From positions 41,362,426 through 41,426,425 of the forward strand of contig CP154955.1 in assembly GCA_039621445.1 (NCBI GenBank): a stretch of 64,000 nucleotides of DNA, read 5' to 3'. The notes under the pieces were generated by a model, which worked only from the letters and a program-made list of their open reading frames with translations, had not been told where the DNA came from and did no database searches. The stretch is from Euglena gracilis (Eukaryota > Euglenida > Euglenophyceae > Euglenales). Shown piece after piece: positions 10,610 through 21,462 of this stretch (position 1 is its first letter; the number at the start of each line of letters is the position of its first letter). The position numbers and the translations under genes are program-made.

Positions 10610-12380
10610 AAAAAGGGGGAAAGGAGAGGTGAAAAAGGGCCTGGAGTGGTTGCCTGGCGGGGGGTCCCATTCTATGCCCCTTCACAGATGCAGGTGGACC
10701 CATCACAGGGCTTAGGCCGTGGGAAAAATGACGGGAGTTTCCTCGTCATTGGTTTCATTTTTTATTTTTCCCCCTGAAGTTTTCATTCACCACTACACCC
10801 TGGTTTGGGTGAGGCTGGTGTGGGCAATCGAGGACATTTCATTGCCCCTGTTGATTTTTTGCCATTTTCCATTGAACTCCCGTGAAAGGATTTCAAGGGT
10901 GAATGAAGGATTCTCGTGGCTAGGGGGAATCTAGCCAGGAACCTTATTTTTGTTGCACGGGTGGGTGTTTTCCAATCAAAAGATCCCACCCTGGAACGGG
11001 AAGGGATATTGCCAACAACAACAAAAGCAAAAAGTTGAAAGAGTGCATGATTGCCACCCGTTTTGTTTATGTTGTTGTGGGTGGATTCCGGTTTGGAAGT
11101 TTCACCAAAATTTCTTAAAGAGGACAAACCACCGGAAGCACAACCGTGGGTTTGTTCTCTTGACAACCTTCTCCAAGTATTGGAGGGGGGGTAATTGACA
11201 ATGTGGTTTTGAGATTGCCCTGTCGGTTTGGCTGGGCTAAGCCATATTGCCAAATTTTCAAGTGGGGGAAGGAACCTCCCCATAACGGTGTGCATGGTAT
11301 GCCACCACACTAAGGGGAGGCAAACCGGCACCCAAGGAAGACGCCGAAGCCCAACAGCCTGAACTTCGACGAGGCGTTTGGCTCTGGCAACCATCACTAT
11401 CCGTTTCGTTCACCTACTCAGGACGGATTATCAATTTGAAGTCTGGGACTCTGAATTTGATGAACTGAAGACAGAGTTCAAACTATTTCAAGGAGTTGCT
11501 TTCTGGTATCCGTGTACGAGGAGCATGTGGAGTGAACGAGTGGAGATGGTAATTTTATCGACCTACCCATGCCACTCGCTATCCTGACCTCGACACCGCA
11601 CACTCTTTGTTTGCACCCTCCCTGTCCCGAAAGAGGAATCTGTGATTTTTTTAAGGGGGGGGTGACCCAAGTTTCAAGGCGGTGGGCTTTGAATGGGTCC
11701 CACCCTCTTTTCCCTTCCCACGGGTCGGTGGCACTCGTGGGGGGGGGGTCCTTTTCTCCAATCGGTTTGATTGGGTTATAAAATCATACAACCCCCCACC
11801 TTTGGGCAAGTGGGGCCCGAAACCCCGGTCGGCTTGATCGGGGGGGGGGTATGTTATTTCTTCCAAAAAAAGAGGTGTGTTGTCTTCTTCAACCTCCCAG
11901 CCGGGGGGGGCAAGGCAAGCCCTCCTTTTGCCTGGGGGGGGGGGCGGTTGCCCAAGGCTTTCCCCTCGGGGGGGGGCAAGTCAAGCCCACCTCTCGCCGG
12001 GGGGGGGGCAAGCTTTTCCCCAAGGCCTTCCCCTCGGGGGGGGGGGGGGCTGATTTTCATCTATCACCGAAAGGATGTTTGGTGATAATGGACCCTCCAT
12101 TCCCTTCACGGTTGGGAATACCGTGGGGGGGGCTGATTTTTATCCATTCAAGAAAGTATTTTTTTCGAGTGGTGTTGGACCCCCATTTCCTTTCACGGTG
12201 GTGAGAACCGTGGAGGGGGGGGGGTCTCGGTGTGGTGGAACGGGATCTATGGGTTATAGATTCCTCCTCACCGTTACGCCATCACTTATTCACATTGCCG
12301 AACAATGTTATCGCAATTGCGTTGCAAAAAATCAAAGTGTCTTTCGTTCCCACGCCAAGGAAAGCGAGAAGGAGGGGGGG
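10610..12380 (+). other. 3' untranslated region of element I
   Basis: About 1.8 kb between the chromodomain stop and the 3' LTR with no convincing coding region. The minus-strand frame at 10783-11397 has no recognisable motif. The right part is a series of homopolymer G runs (11650-12240). It ends in a polypurine tract, GAGAAGGAGGGGGGG (12366-12380), directly before the LTR's first TG, as expected for plus-strand priming. Parts recur at 40676-40922 (-) and about 40960-41352 (+). Confidence 0.7.
11650..12240 (+). repeat. G-run array in the element I 3'UTR
   Basis: Repeated G runs of 7 to 14 bases are separated by 20-45 bp spacers with recurring words such as CCTCTCGCC, CTTTCCCCTCGG and GCAAGCTTTTCCCC. 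The array has G-quadruplex potential on the sense strand. Similar arrays lie in the 3'UTRs of the M2 copies. Confidence 0.7.
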
Positions 12381-13505
12381 TGAAACCCCCGACTTTCGTC
12401 GCAATGGGGGGAGTGACGACCTTTTGAGGTCGACCGCCGGGCGGCGACGTTTTTCCCTTTTAGAAGGCCTTTTAAGGGCGGTTTAGCTCTAATTTTTAGG
12501 CTTTCTAAAGATTTCCATTAAAATTCCCTCTCCTAGGGCGCCCATGGTTTGGTTGTGCAAGGAGAGAGATTGAGTGATGCTAGGTATTCCCAAATGGTGA
12601 TTTTGGGTTTATTTAGCACATTTTGAGCTTTTTATGCATTTTTCCTTTGGTTTTAAGGTAAAATGTTGGATTTGGTGAGAGCGCTTGCAAGCGCTTGGAA
12701 CAGAATTTTAAGAGATTGGCGCCTGAGTTCCTGGAGTTTTTGCAGGGGTTTGCAAAGCTCAATAATGATGGAATTCAGCATAATTTTTCAAAATCAAGGG
12801 GGGAAACCTTGATTTTGACTTGGGTTGGTTGATTTTGATGCAATGGGCAAGAATTTGGTATTTGAGAGCGCACTCAGCGCACTCAATCCTAAATTTAACT
12901 GCCCATCAAGGGCATCAAAATCATATTTTCTCTCACAGGGTTTTCGTCTATTTTCCTTTGTCCATTGTCAATTGTTGCAATTACAAACAATTATCATTGT
13001 GAATTCAAGTGGTGGAATTACATTTGCAAATGGAAAGTCCAACTGAGAACAATCAATCATTTGAAGAAGGTGAGGTTTGTCTTCCCCCCACTCCATTTGT
13101 GGGAAAGGGGGCAGGGGGTTGGGACTGTTCAACTCAGGCAACCACTGGCCAAATTGCACCCCAAAACTCCCTTTTTGGTCCAGAAACTGTGAGAAATGAC
13201 ACCCAAGGGGGGGTGTTGGCTCTCACTGGTTCAGCTGAGCAGGGAGGTGTTGAAACCCCAAAGGCACCCCCCTTGGAGATCCCAGTGACACCCCCCTCAG
13301 GGGTCGGGGAGGGTCCACTGGGAAGTTCCTCCTTGGAAATGATGGCCCAGTTTCGGCCACAGGGGGGGCCAGATTGGGAAAAAATTTCCGACACAAGTCG
13401 GCTCGAGGAGCCAAAATACGATCCTACGCCGGAAACTGGCCCAAGGCCGGGGTTTCCGCTTCACCCCAGTGCTGCCGGGGGACATGGCAGCACGGGTGTG
13501 AAACA
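12381..13505 (+). repeat. 3' LTR of element I (complete M1 LTR, 1125 bp)
   Basis: It starts with TGAAAC straight after a polypurine tract and ends with AAACA. It has the same length as the reverse-strand M1 LTR at 39551-40675. The motif GATCCTACGC is at 13420-13429 and follows the same twin hairpins as the 5' copy. The first 50 bases hold a potential hairpin (CCCCCGAC...GTCG...GGGGG). Confidence 0.88.
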
Positions 13506-13640
13506 AAAGGCAGGGTTGACCGCGCATTTTTTAAGCGCAGATGTTTATGGGGAAGTGTATTTGACTAATGGGCTTACCGAGTGAGATTGTCAGTGATCAA
13601 GATCGTTTGATCTCTTCCCGATCCTTCACAACCCTATGTG
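13506..13640 (+). pseudogene. Family G integrase core fragment
   Basis: Right after the LTR the sequence encodes KAGLTAHFLSADVYGEV in one frame and GLPSEIVSDQDRLISS in another, the classical integrase segment around the second catalytic Asp. This continues the fragment at 1-591 (which ends ...IPC) and shows where element I went in. The frames are broken. Confidence 0.75.
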
Positions 13641-13955
13641 GTTCACTGGAATCGAACCAACGTGCGCAACCGCATCACCATTCGCGCATTCGCGATTCCC
13701 CAAATTTGCAAGGGACCTAAGTGATATGTTCCATGTAAATACTCAAAATTTACCGAACAGCACACTTGGTGCATCCACCAGCGTACCTGCACATCGTGCG
13801 ATTTCGTGCCCGTCCCCCCCAATGAATACCACCGAAAGGCCACGGGTTTCTCAGAAAGATTTCAAAGGCACCATCGCAAGTGTACGTCCAACCCTGCTTT
13901 CTTCGCTTTCACCTTTGGTGGCGCTCTACCAAACAATGTTCCTCTATTCTAGGAT
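13641..13955 (+). pseudogene. Family G remnant, partly gag-like
   Basis: Positions 13818-13880 resemble 58385-58445 of the intact G element (capsid start, GFSERF/GFFRKTSRAPS-type region). The rest is unassigned and does not align with integrase, so the order of G pieces here is scrambled. Confidence 0.45.
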
Positions 13956-14770
13956 TTCCGTGGTGTAGTGTTACCACATTTTCAAGAAATCGTTTTACGC
14001 GATTGTTTCTTTGATGGTTTCAGTGTTGCCCAATCTCCACGCATGAATGTTAGTGTGCTGGATCATACCGACCATATGGGAGCCAATATGGCTTTTTTCC
14101 ACACTGCTGATAGGCATCACCGTTATCCCCCCCCTAAGGTTGATATGACCGATAAACAGGTTTCCGCTGTCATTGAAAGTACATGGCAGCACCCGAATTC
14201 AGCAGAATTTTGTACGCTCATCAGTCTCAAAGTTGCTGGTGTTTTGGAGAATCTTGTTGACGCCTGTGGTATAGACCCCGCTATTCGCTGACCTTCTGCT
14301 GTTTGTAAAATTGAGCCTAAAGAAGGCGCAAAGCAAACGCATCAAAATGTTTTCCGTTGGTCAGGAGAACGACATTCAGCTCTCAATTAAATGATTGAAA
14401 AGCTCACAGAGCGGAAGAGGATCGTCAATTCAAAGAGTGAATGGACCTCCCAGGCTTTTGTCGTTCCTAAGCCCCCAAACCCATCAGGTCGGAAAAAGTG
14501 GAGGCTGGTACTGGATTATCGGCACTGAAACTTGCAAACTAAGGATGACACATTCCCGCTACCTCAAATAGAGTGTCCCATCACAAACAAGCGGACAACC
14601 GCTTGTGGTCAATTTTCGACCTGCAGGATGTTTTCCACCAAATGCCTCTGGATCCCGATGCACACAAGCCTGTACGGCATTTGTAACATCCAAATATGTT
14701 TACCAATGGACGGTTTTACCAATGGGTGTTAGGATTTGCCCAGCAATGTTTCAGCGCATGATGAACAACA
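13956..14770 (+). pseudogene. Family G protease-RT spacer and RT fragment, broken
   Basis: It matches 61620-62350 of the G element in order. Recognisable pieces are VIESTWQHPNSAEFC, CGIDPAIR, GERHSALN, KSEWTSQAFVVPKPPN and KWRLVLDYRH. Several stops and shifts are present. Similarity fades after about 14770, before the polymerase YIDD box, and 14771-14876 shows nothing recognisable. Confidence 0.75.
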
Positions 14771-14876
14771 ATTTTACATTACATATCGCCTGAAGGGCAA
14801 TTGCCGCGCCGAGGCAGCAGTGAAGGCTGTTTTAGATGTGCTCTGTTTGTCACTGGGTGATTCGCGCAAGGCCAGG

Positions 14877-15735
14877 TGTCGGCCGCTGGCTTTCTCCGGC
14901 AGCCAAAAAATTGCCAGAAAGCTTAAATTTGAATGTCGCGGGTGACATCAAGTCAGTTTAAAACACTCGCGACAGAAATCAGAAGCGGGTCAAATTTTTT
15001 TGCTTTTTCAAATTCTTTTCTTTTCACGAAACTTGAGGGGATTTCTCCAATTTTTTTTTGGCAAAGAAGACGTTGTACTGAATTTGGCATTTACATCCTT
15101 GGTGGGAATTTGACTTGTGGGTTACACTTTTGGTGGTTTTGAAGTGGAGAATTAAATTGTTGAGTGGTTGAAGGAGACAAGTGAAGGAGCCTACAACACC
15201 GCCACGTTCACCGCCGCACCTGTACCCCCTACCCCTCACCTCCTTGCCCCAGGTTTGTCACATTTCCATACATTCACATTTCAGCTCTCACAGTTAAGTT
15301 TCAATTGTTCACACTCTAGTTACTTTGAGTTTCTTACTTTCAGAGTTTCAGTATTCAGTGTGTTGGTCTGTGGCTTGGTTTTTGTCCTCAAGGTGTGTAA
15401 GAGAGTGTGAGAGAGTGTGTGTGTGAGAGAGAAAGAGAGAAAAGCAGGATTTCAGTGCAAATGGCAGGTTTTTTCCCACAAAAATTTCGGAAAACATTGA
15501 AAAACAGGATCCTACGCGCCGGCTGGGGTTTGGGAAAAACACCTGGGTGAAAAACCGGGGGTTGGCTTGAGCCCACCAACTTCCGGAGGGGGCGCAGGTC
15601 GCACCCTGGAAACACCCACCCCCCTGCTGTCGGTGGTCATCCACGACGGCGAGGACCCCCCCATGCCCTCGGCCCACCGAGAATCGCTGGTCCCGGGTGC
15701 CACCGGCGGCTCACAGGGGGTGGGACCGGTGAACA
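14877..15735 (+). repeat. 5' LTR of element II (M2 LTR, 859 bp)
   Basis: It aligns with 50542-51300. It begins TGTCGGCCGC with a hairpin-like GC stem, carries GATCCTACGC at 15508-15517 and ends GGTGAACA. A GT/GA microsatellite at 15390-15440 is absent from the 50542 copy and explains part of the length difference. From 14998 on it is part of inverted-duplication arm B. Confidence 0.82.
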
Positions 15736-15750
15736 TGGTGGATAAGGTTT
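15736..15750 (+). promoter_or_regulatory. Putative primer-binding site of element II
   Basis: TGGTGGATAAGG follows the terminal CA of the LTR directly, the expected position and TGG start for a tRNA primer site. The tRNA is not identified. Confidence 0.55.
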
Positions 15751-18480
15751 GTTCTGCTGGCTCTGCCAGCAGAATCAGTGAGGATTTTTCAGATTCGCTG
15801 TACTTCGTTGCAGGGATTTGTTCCATCGGCTCTGCCAGCAGAATCAGTGGAAAGTTTTCCGATTCGGCTAACATGGCAAGCAAAGGTTGTTTCACTGACC
15901 CAGTCAGTGAAAATTTTCAGAGATGGCTCACATGGTCACAGAGATTTGTTCTGGTGGCTCTGCCAACGGAATGGTACACGAGGACAGTTTCATCAACCCT
16001 GTGGTTTTTTTAATTTTCAGGAGAGTATGCAGAAATCTGCTCGTTTCCAGGTCATTCTGTCCGAATTTCAGATTGTGGTGACAATTTTCTGAGTTCTTTG
16101 GCAAAAAGCCGCATTCAGAATGAAATGAAACCTGAATTTTCTGCAGCCCAGATTTCAGAACCATTGGCGTCATTGCAAATCGTGACGGTATCTATCGTCT
16201 TCAGAATTTTCAGAAACGACACAAGAGGCAGAAACTGATTCTGATTCGGAGAGGGGGTTTATCACGTGCACCAGGTCTGTCACAGTGGCAGGGCCAGAAA
16301 ATTTACAACTGGTTCCACTGCACGGCAGTAACGACGAATCAGAGCCGTCAACTTACGAAAGCGAAACAGAGGAAGAAAAACAGTCTGAAAGCGCAACAAT
16401 TCAGAAATGGTGATGCGAAGAATGAAAGCTGCTGGCATGTGGCCAGGAAATTTTCAGTTTTTCAGCAAATTTCTGTGGAATATCGAGACAGCAGCCCAGG
16501 GCCAGAACAAAAAATGTTCTGTTTAACAGCCCAGCCAGAACCATTGCTCTTAACACAGAGTTCAGAATCGCAGTCAGCACTGCCATCTGCAGCTCAGCTG
16601 CAGGTTTTTCAGCCAGCCCAGCCGCTTTCGGCTGATTAGTCAGACCCAGCAATCATGGGGCCAGCCCAGATGACTTGACAGGTTTTTCAGCCAGCCCAGC
16701 AATTTTTGGCTGAGTCATCTGTCCCAGCAATCATTGGGGCAGCCCAGATGTGTGGGCAGGTTTTTCAGCCAACGATAACAGTGTCTTCAAATACAGGCCA
16801 AGCCCAGGTTCCTCGGCTAATTCAGCCATATTTTCCCGAGACCCAGCCACAAAATTTACAGCCAAACACCAGTTTTTCAGCAGAAACTGGGTCCGAAAAC
16901 CCTGAAAATCAGCAAATCAGCAAGATGTGGAAATGGAATCGGGCTATGGTCAATCTAATGATGATTGAAACAACTGGGGTGAAGAAATCAGCTGCAAAAC
17001 TGAATGTTTACATGGCAGACTTTTGGTGCAGGAAGGAAAAAACCCTGATTAAACGGCTGAGAATCTGGTGGGTGAGGCGAAAAACAGGCTGAATGGGGAA
17101 TTTGCTATGCCACTGGGGCAGACATTGAATCTGGTCAATGAGGCATTGGGCATGCATGATCAGCGAATGGCTGGTCACATTGCCATGGTGAAACGTGAAA
17201 TTCAGGCTGAACTGAGTGCAACTGTAAACGACTTGCTTTTTCAGTTTCAGCAAAATGGTGAAATAGTGCAAAATCTGGCCCAATGGCAAAAGGCAATTAT
17301 TGAGTGTGAAAACGGGACGGCAGTTTGCATAAAGAGTGAAGGAAGTGGAGGATGGAGGAAACACTTTTTTTGAGACCCAGGTTGCGGGGTTGAGAAAAAA
17401 TGAGAGGGAACTTTTCTCAGAAGCTGTGGTTTTTGGAAAGATCTGTGGAGGAGATGCATGTGGTGGGAGAACAATTGGGGGAGAAGGAAAAACAGCAGGA
17501 AATTGCCATTAATCAGGTCAAATCTGCAGTCAGTGAGCTAAGGTTTGGTGTTGAGGGACGTTTGGGGATCATTTTTCAGCAATGCAAAAGTTTGGGGGTG
17601 ACTGAGTGTGCCAAATTTCAGGCCCAGGCTGAGAAATTGAAGGAATTTTCCACAGTCCCTGGAGCAAGGAGCAAAGCTCTGAATGATCGTTTGGGGAGGT
17701 TGGATAATTTTCAGTGTCGGAAAGATTTTCCCATTGAAAAAGTTTGTGACCTGATTAACAAGAGTGAGTAAACCATTCGGTTGGAGGTGCAAAGGGAGTT
17801 GGGGCTGCAAACGAGGAAGAATTTGGAGGTGATATCAGTGAAATGTTGCAGAAAGGTTGAGAATGAGTGAAAGAGAGGGGGCAGTTTAAGAACGGTCGAG
17901 CTGAAAAGAAAAATTCGATGAAACAGCAGGTTACACTTTTACTGCAACATCAATGCAGTGAACTTCGAATGAAATAGAAGGAGCGGAAAAAAATACAACA
18001 AAAGCTGGATTTATTTCCGGCTGAGTTTTTGGATTAAAAATCAGCAAGCTTGATCTGCCAAATCTGCGACAGTCAATCTGACAAAGGAAACGTGAGAAAA
18101 ATCAGCTGAAAATCCAGAAATCGAGGTGTTTGATCTTTTGGTTACAACAATTTACCTGTGATTCAGAAGAATCCGGTTGAAATTGAAGGCCATGAATACG
18201 CTGAACCAGGGACACATGCGACACATGTCAGGCAGGTTTGTTCACGACCTGGGGGGGCAGTGCCTGCAGGTGAAGGGCTAGTTTCATCAAATGCAGTGGC
18301 AACTCATTAGTTGATGAAAAACCCAGGTAGCTCCAAAATTTTCCGGACTGCCAAAAGACTTGTCGTCATTTGTGCGGGATTGGGAGCAATATTTACGGAC
18401 GTGGTTACTTTTCAAAATGGACATGTGTCTGATGACTCAAACTTCAGCTTTTTTCAGTGACTCTGGACGACACGAATCAA
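15751..18480 (+). pseudogene. gag: M2 Gag N-terminal region, heavily frameshifted
   Basis: Short frames (to 16092, 16430-16640, 16706-17092, 17068-17373, 17400-17771) match the element III Gag N-terminal protein in composition. They show repeated S-G-S-A-S-R-I-S / FSDS motifs at the start, Gln/Pro-rich middle parts with repeated QVFQPA/QPAQ words, and a Gln/Glu/Leu-rich predicted coiled coil from about 17100 to 17800. No enzyme motif is seen. It probably encoded a structural extension of Gag. Decay leaves no continuous protein. Confidence 0.65.
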
Positions 18481-18498
18481 AGGGCGTTTCAATTCTGA

Positions 18499-19568
18499 AT
18501 GGAATTGAACGGAAAAACATCTTTTGAGGAGGAATTTGACAGGCTTGAAGGCAAATATGCTGGAACCCAGCATACCTTTGCCAGAAAAAACTGGTATGAT
18601 GTCAACCTCGTGAACCAAGGGAAAATCACGATGCGGGAATGGCAAGACTTTGTCATAAATTTCAAAATGGTCCGGGGACAGGTGAAATGCGCCACTGACG
18701 ATGACGCAGAAAGACTGGTCAAGGGAAATCTGCCAAATTTCGTTTTGCATTGGGTCGCCGATGAGGAGGAAAGGAAATCAACGTGTGGACCGAAAGTTAG
18801 AATGGAGTGCCTGCAACCGAGGAAAATATCCGTTGTGCCGTGGGACGTGTCACTGGGGAAAAGCCCTGCAAGGTTTCGAAAGTTTCACCGCTGGAGTTCG
18901 AAGTATTTTTACCCATTACTGCTATTTGCGACAAACTGAAAGACGTCAGAGGGAAACTAATCAGAGGCACAGATAAGAGGATTAAAATTGTGGAGGAACA
19001 GTCAAAAATGGGATCTGAAGAAATATTCCGTTTTATTGAGCGAAAATTGTCATCCAGGGATATTCAAGATATGATACACAGTTCCAGAGAGCCAAATGCG
19101 TTTGGAAACCAGAGGGCCCGGTTTGCGAAAGCAGGTCGGACCAAGGCGTCCAGGACACCCTCCCCAGCACGGTCAGCAAAGGGGGGGCGAAACGGGAACA
19201 AAACCGTCCGTTGGAAAATTAAATTCTCCACAGGTGGCAGCTCCTGCTCATGCAAACGTGAACCCCCCAGTGCAAAATTCAGTGCCAGTGATTCGATCAC
19301 AGTCATTACTACCACCCTAGCAATCTCAATTTGGCAATGGGGGGGATGGAGAAACGATTCTCAGTGGAATTCCAATGCCAATGCGAATTCAAAGGGAAAT
19401 AAGTGGTGGCAGTCAAAGCAACAGAGTTTTCGTTCACATTTGGGTGGTGGCAAAGGCAAAGGTAAAGGAAAGGGCAAAGGAAACAGTGGAAACGACTGGT
19501 CTAGGGGAAAGGGCCAGGATGACGGAAAAGGCAAAGGCAAAGGAAAAGGGAAAGGAAACCGACGCTAG
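18499..19568 (+). pseudogene. gag: M2 Gag capsid and basic Gly/Lys-rich nucleocapsid
   Basis: 18499-18939 has the capsid block RKNWYDVNLVNQGKITMREW and ADEEERKSTCG, homologous to element III. 18807-19568 continues in another frame with EENIRCAVGRVTGEKPCKV and EEIFRFIERKLSSRD. The C terminus is a run of Gly-Lys repeats (KGKGKGKG) with no CCHC knuckle, so RNA binding would rest on basic residues. The frame ends at TAG 19566-19568, the conserved gag-pol stop. A TAG also occurs at 19318-19320 in the neighbouring frame, close to where element III has its upstream UAG. Confidence 0.75.
19566..19568 (+). other. gag-pol junction UAG in element II
   Basis: The codon lies at the end of the Gly/Lys-rich nucleocapsid and is followed by GATAGCCGGGGT. 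In element III the junction UAG is followed by GGATGCCGGGGT. Translation past the stop gives a DSRGG...GSHTQ segment similar to the start of the element III pol frame. The same stop is in the inverted copy at 43784-43786. Confidence 0.65.
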
Positions 19569-19839
19569 GATAGCCGGGGTGGACCGTTGGGGGCAGGAGA
19601 CGCCCCGGGTTCGCATACGCAGCCCCACACAAGGACAAACACAAATACCTGGTGGCATGAGAAATCTTGTGCGAATGAAAACACGATGAAAAATCTGCCA
19701 TCACAGGAGATCTCTGCAAGGTGTGTCCAATTTGTCGGGTGCGTGCATGCGTGACGTGCGAATCTGTGAAAAATCAGATCTCGTAAGAGACTGTGCACAG
19801 CCTTCCATAAAGAGGAAGAAAAAAAGAGCTTTTGATATT

Positions 19840-20480
19840 TTTTTGCGGTAAGGGCTCGGTTGGGAATTGCCTTAGAGAGCAGGGGTTTAAGGTTGTGTCG
19901 GTGGACATAAACCCCAGGTTTAACCTAACCCACTGTGCAAATATTTTGGAGTGGAGATATTGGAGGTACCTCGCCGGATATTTCCAAGTCATCGCTGCGA
20001 GGGTTCCCTGTACAGAATAAAGCTTGGCAAAAACATTGGGAGTCCGAAATTTGGAGGGGGAAGATCGGCCGGTCAAAAAAAACTTTGCAGACTGTCGTAT
20101 ATTTCAAACCAAAGTCGTGGTGGATTGAAAATCCCCGTCAAAGGCTTTTGCGGAAAAGACACTGTGATCAAAATCTGACTTTTGTTGATGTTGATTATTG
20201 TCAATTTTCAGATTCGGGATATCAAAAACACAGCATAATTGTCAATTTTCAGATTCGGGATATCAAAAACACAGCATAATCTTGGGGAGCGAAAGTCTGA
20301 GCAAGCTACAAATCAAACTTTGCGATGGCCAGACCTGCCCGAATTTGATTCCTGGGGGGAGGAGTCACCGAGGGAAGTTGGGAGGATATAGAATGACAGT
20401 TGGCACCCAGGAAAAATGGAGGATGCCCAAACAACTGGTGGAGTATTTGTCAACCGTGTTGGAACGAAAAAGCTGATATT
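19840..20480 (+). pseudogene. M2 C5 cytosine methyltransferase domain, broken copy
   Basis: GKGSVGNCLREQGFKVVSVDIN (motif I end and motif II), VPCTE with the catalytic Cys, SWWIENPRQRLL (motif VI) and FVDVDYCQFSDSGYQK align with element III. A T-run frameshift lies at motif I. A TAA directly follows VPCTE, and shifts occur around 20000-20100. A 41-bp tandem duplication (20197-20278) repeats the QFSDSGYQK region. The C-terminal LCDGQTCPNL and RMPKQLVEYL blocks are present. Confidence 0.8.
20197..20278 (+). repeat. 41-bp tandem duplication inside the methyltransferase
   Basis: Two perfect copies of a 41-bp unit starting ATTGTCAATTTTCAG. Also present in the inverted copy near 43079-43160, so it is older than the inverted duplication. 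Confidence 0.9.
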
Positions 20481-20920
20481 TTAGGGAGGATTATGCTGTT
20501 AGGAAAGTTTTGATGGATAAAATTGAGAGGTAATTTCAGGTTAAGGCGGAACGGGATTGTTTTGCAGCCAGCCAAAACGCCAGGTGTGAAAAGGTTTTAT
20601 GGGAAGGATGATTGTGCCATGAAAAAGGATTGGGGAGCTGAGGAAACGTCGTGGAGGAACCCCTCTGGACTTTATGGCCGGAAGTGGCTTAAAAGTTGCA
20701 AAATTACAACTGTCGGGCGATTTACATATGCCCAGACTGGAAAAAGAGGTGTGTAAAATCTGGTGGCTATGGCTGTCAAAAAGATGTATTTTCCCAAGGG
20801 GACAGAATTGTTTGAGGCTGACGGGAGTATTTTGTGGGGCACCCGTTTGCGGGTGTGGGCCTTGTTTATCGATCGATCGAGAAGGCAACCCTCCCAGGGG
20901 GGGCAGCCCCAGGGAAGAAG
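20481..20920 (+). pseudogene. M2 Dam-like methyltransferase domain, broken copy
   Basis: Across several frames it aligns with element III: YFREDYAVRKV, ERDCFAASQNARC, a LWTLWPEVA block, AIYICPDWKK and a FPKGTELFEADGS segment. The NPPW motif is degraded to an EEPLW/RNPSG-type sequence depending on frame, so this copy would be inactive. Confidence 0.65.
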
Positions 20921-21045
20921 AAATTGGTTCGGCTGAAAAAATAATGTTGACGGGAACAAAAACTCGGGGAGGACCAAAGAAGCTCAAGGAGGAGGGACAA
21001 CTTCTGTTAAAAACCCAAATTAAGTTGGCAACTGGGGAATAAAAA

Positions 21046-21462
21046 ATGGCCAGAATTTTGATTGACACAGGGGCTGACTCAAATCTCATTCGACAAGGGG
21101 TGATAGGGGACCACCTAATGTATCCCGCTAAGGACGCGTTAAGATTTTTAACTGCCAATGGGCAAACTTTGGCGGGGGGGGGAGATGTGCTAAGGTGAAA
21201 ATGTTCCTTCAACAAAGTTGGAATGAGGAAAGGGAACCTAGGTGTGTGCAATATGCGGTTGAACTTTGTGAGGCAAATATCAACGTTAATGCAATTCTTT
21301 CTTATCCATGGTTGGCACAAGCAAAACTAGGAGTTTTTCCACACCACAAGGCGTTGGTGAAAGACAGCCCAGACCTTATTTTCATTTGCGAGGTGTTGAA
21401 AGACGGGAAGGTCCGCAAAAATTCAAGGATGACAAAAATTTGTCAGTGGACAACGTGACTGT
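21046..21462 (+). pseudogene. pol: M2 aspartic protease, broken
   Basis: MARILIDTGADSNLIRQGV has the DTGA motif, followed by LTANGQTLAGGG. After a G-run near 21175 the frame changes, and NAILSYPWLAQAKLGVFPHH continues in another frame. Arm B ends at 21462, within the segment just after this domain. Confidence 0.78.

Larger units (their letters stand above)
592..13505 (+). mobile_element. Element I: near-full-length, decayed M1 Ty3/gypsy retrotransposon with chromodomain
   Basis: The order is 5' LTR, primer site, gag, C5-MTase-like domain, protease, RT, RNase H, integrase, chromodomain, long 3'UTR and 3' LTR. The element lies within a G-family integrase gene. Both LTRs end in ...GTGTGAAACA. 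The 5' LTR lacks roughly the first 45 bp present in the 3' copy, and no convincing target-site duplication is visible. Frameshifts, a lost methyltransferase cysteine, an RT YIDE box and missing integrase acidic residues show that it is dead. LTR divergence looks like a few percent by eye, clearly more than between arms A and A'. Confidence 0.9.
14998..21462 (+). repeat. Arm B of a second long inverted duplication (partner 41893-48360)
   Basis: About 6.46 kb is mirrored on the other strand, position x pairing with about 63355-63359 minus x. Identity is near-complete: ORFs are mostly identical and shared damage (premature stops, the 41-bp duplication) is present in both. Breakpoints fall inside the LTR on one side and inside the protease region on the other, so they do not match element ends. 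Confidence 0.93.

Noticed and set aside
10783-11397. 204-residue minus-strand ORF in the element I 3'UTR
   Set aside because: It has no motif, runs opposite to the element, and its composition looks like chance translation of non-coding sequence.
15500-15620. Dinoflagellate spliced-leader relic in the M2 LTR (text like GGCTTGAGCCCACC)
   Set aside because: Only a few bases resemble the leader and the order is wrong, so it gives no support for assigning the host lineage.
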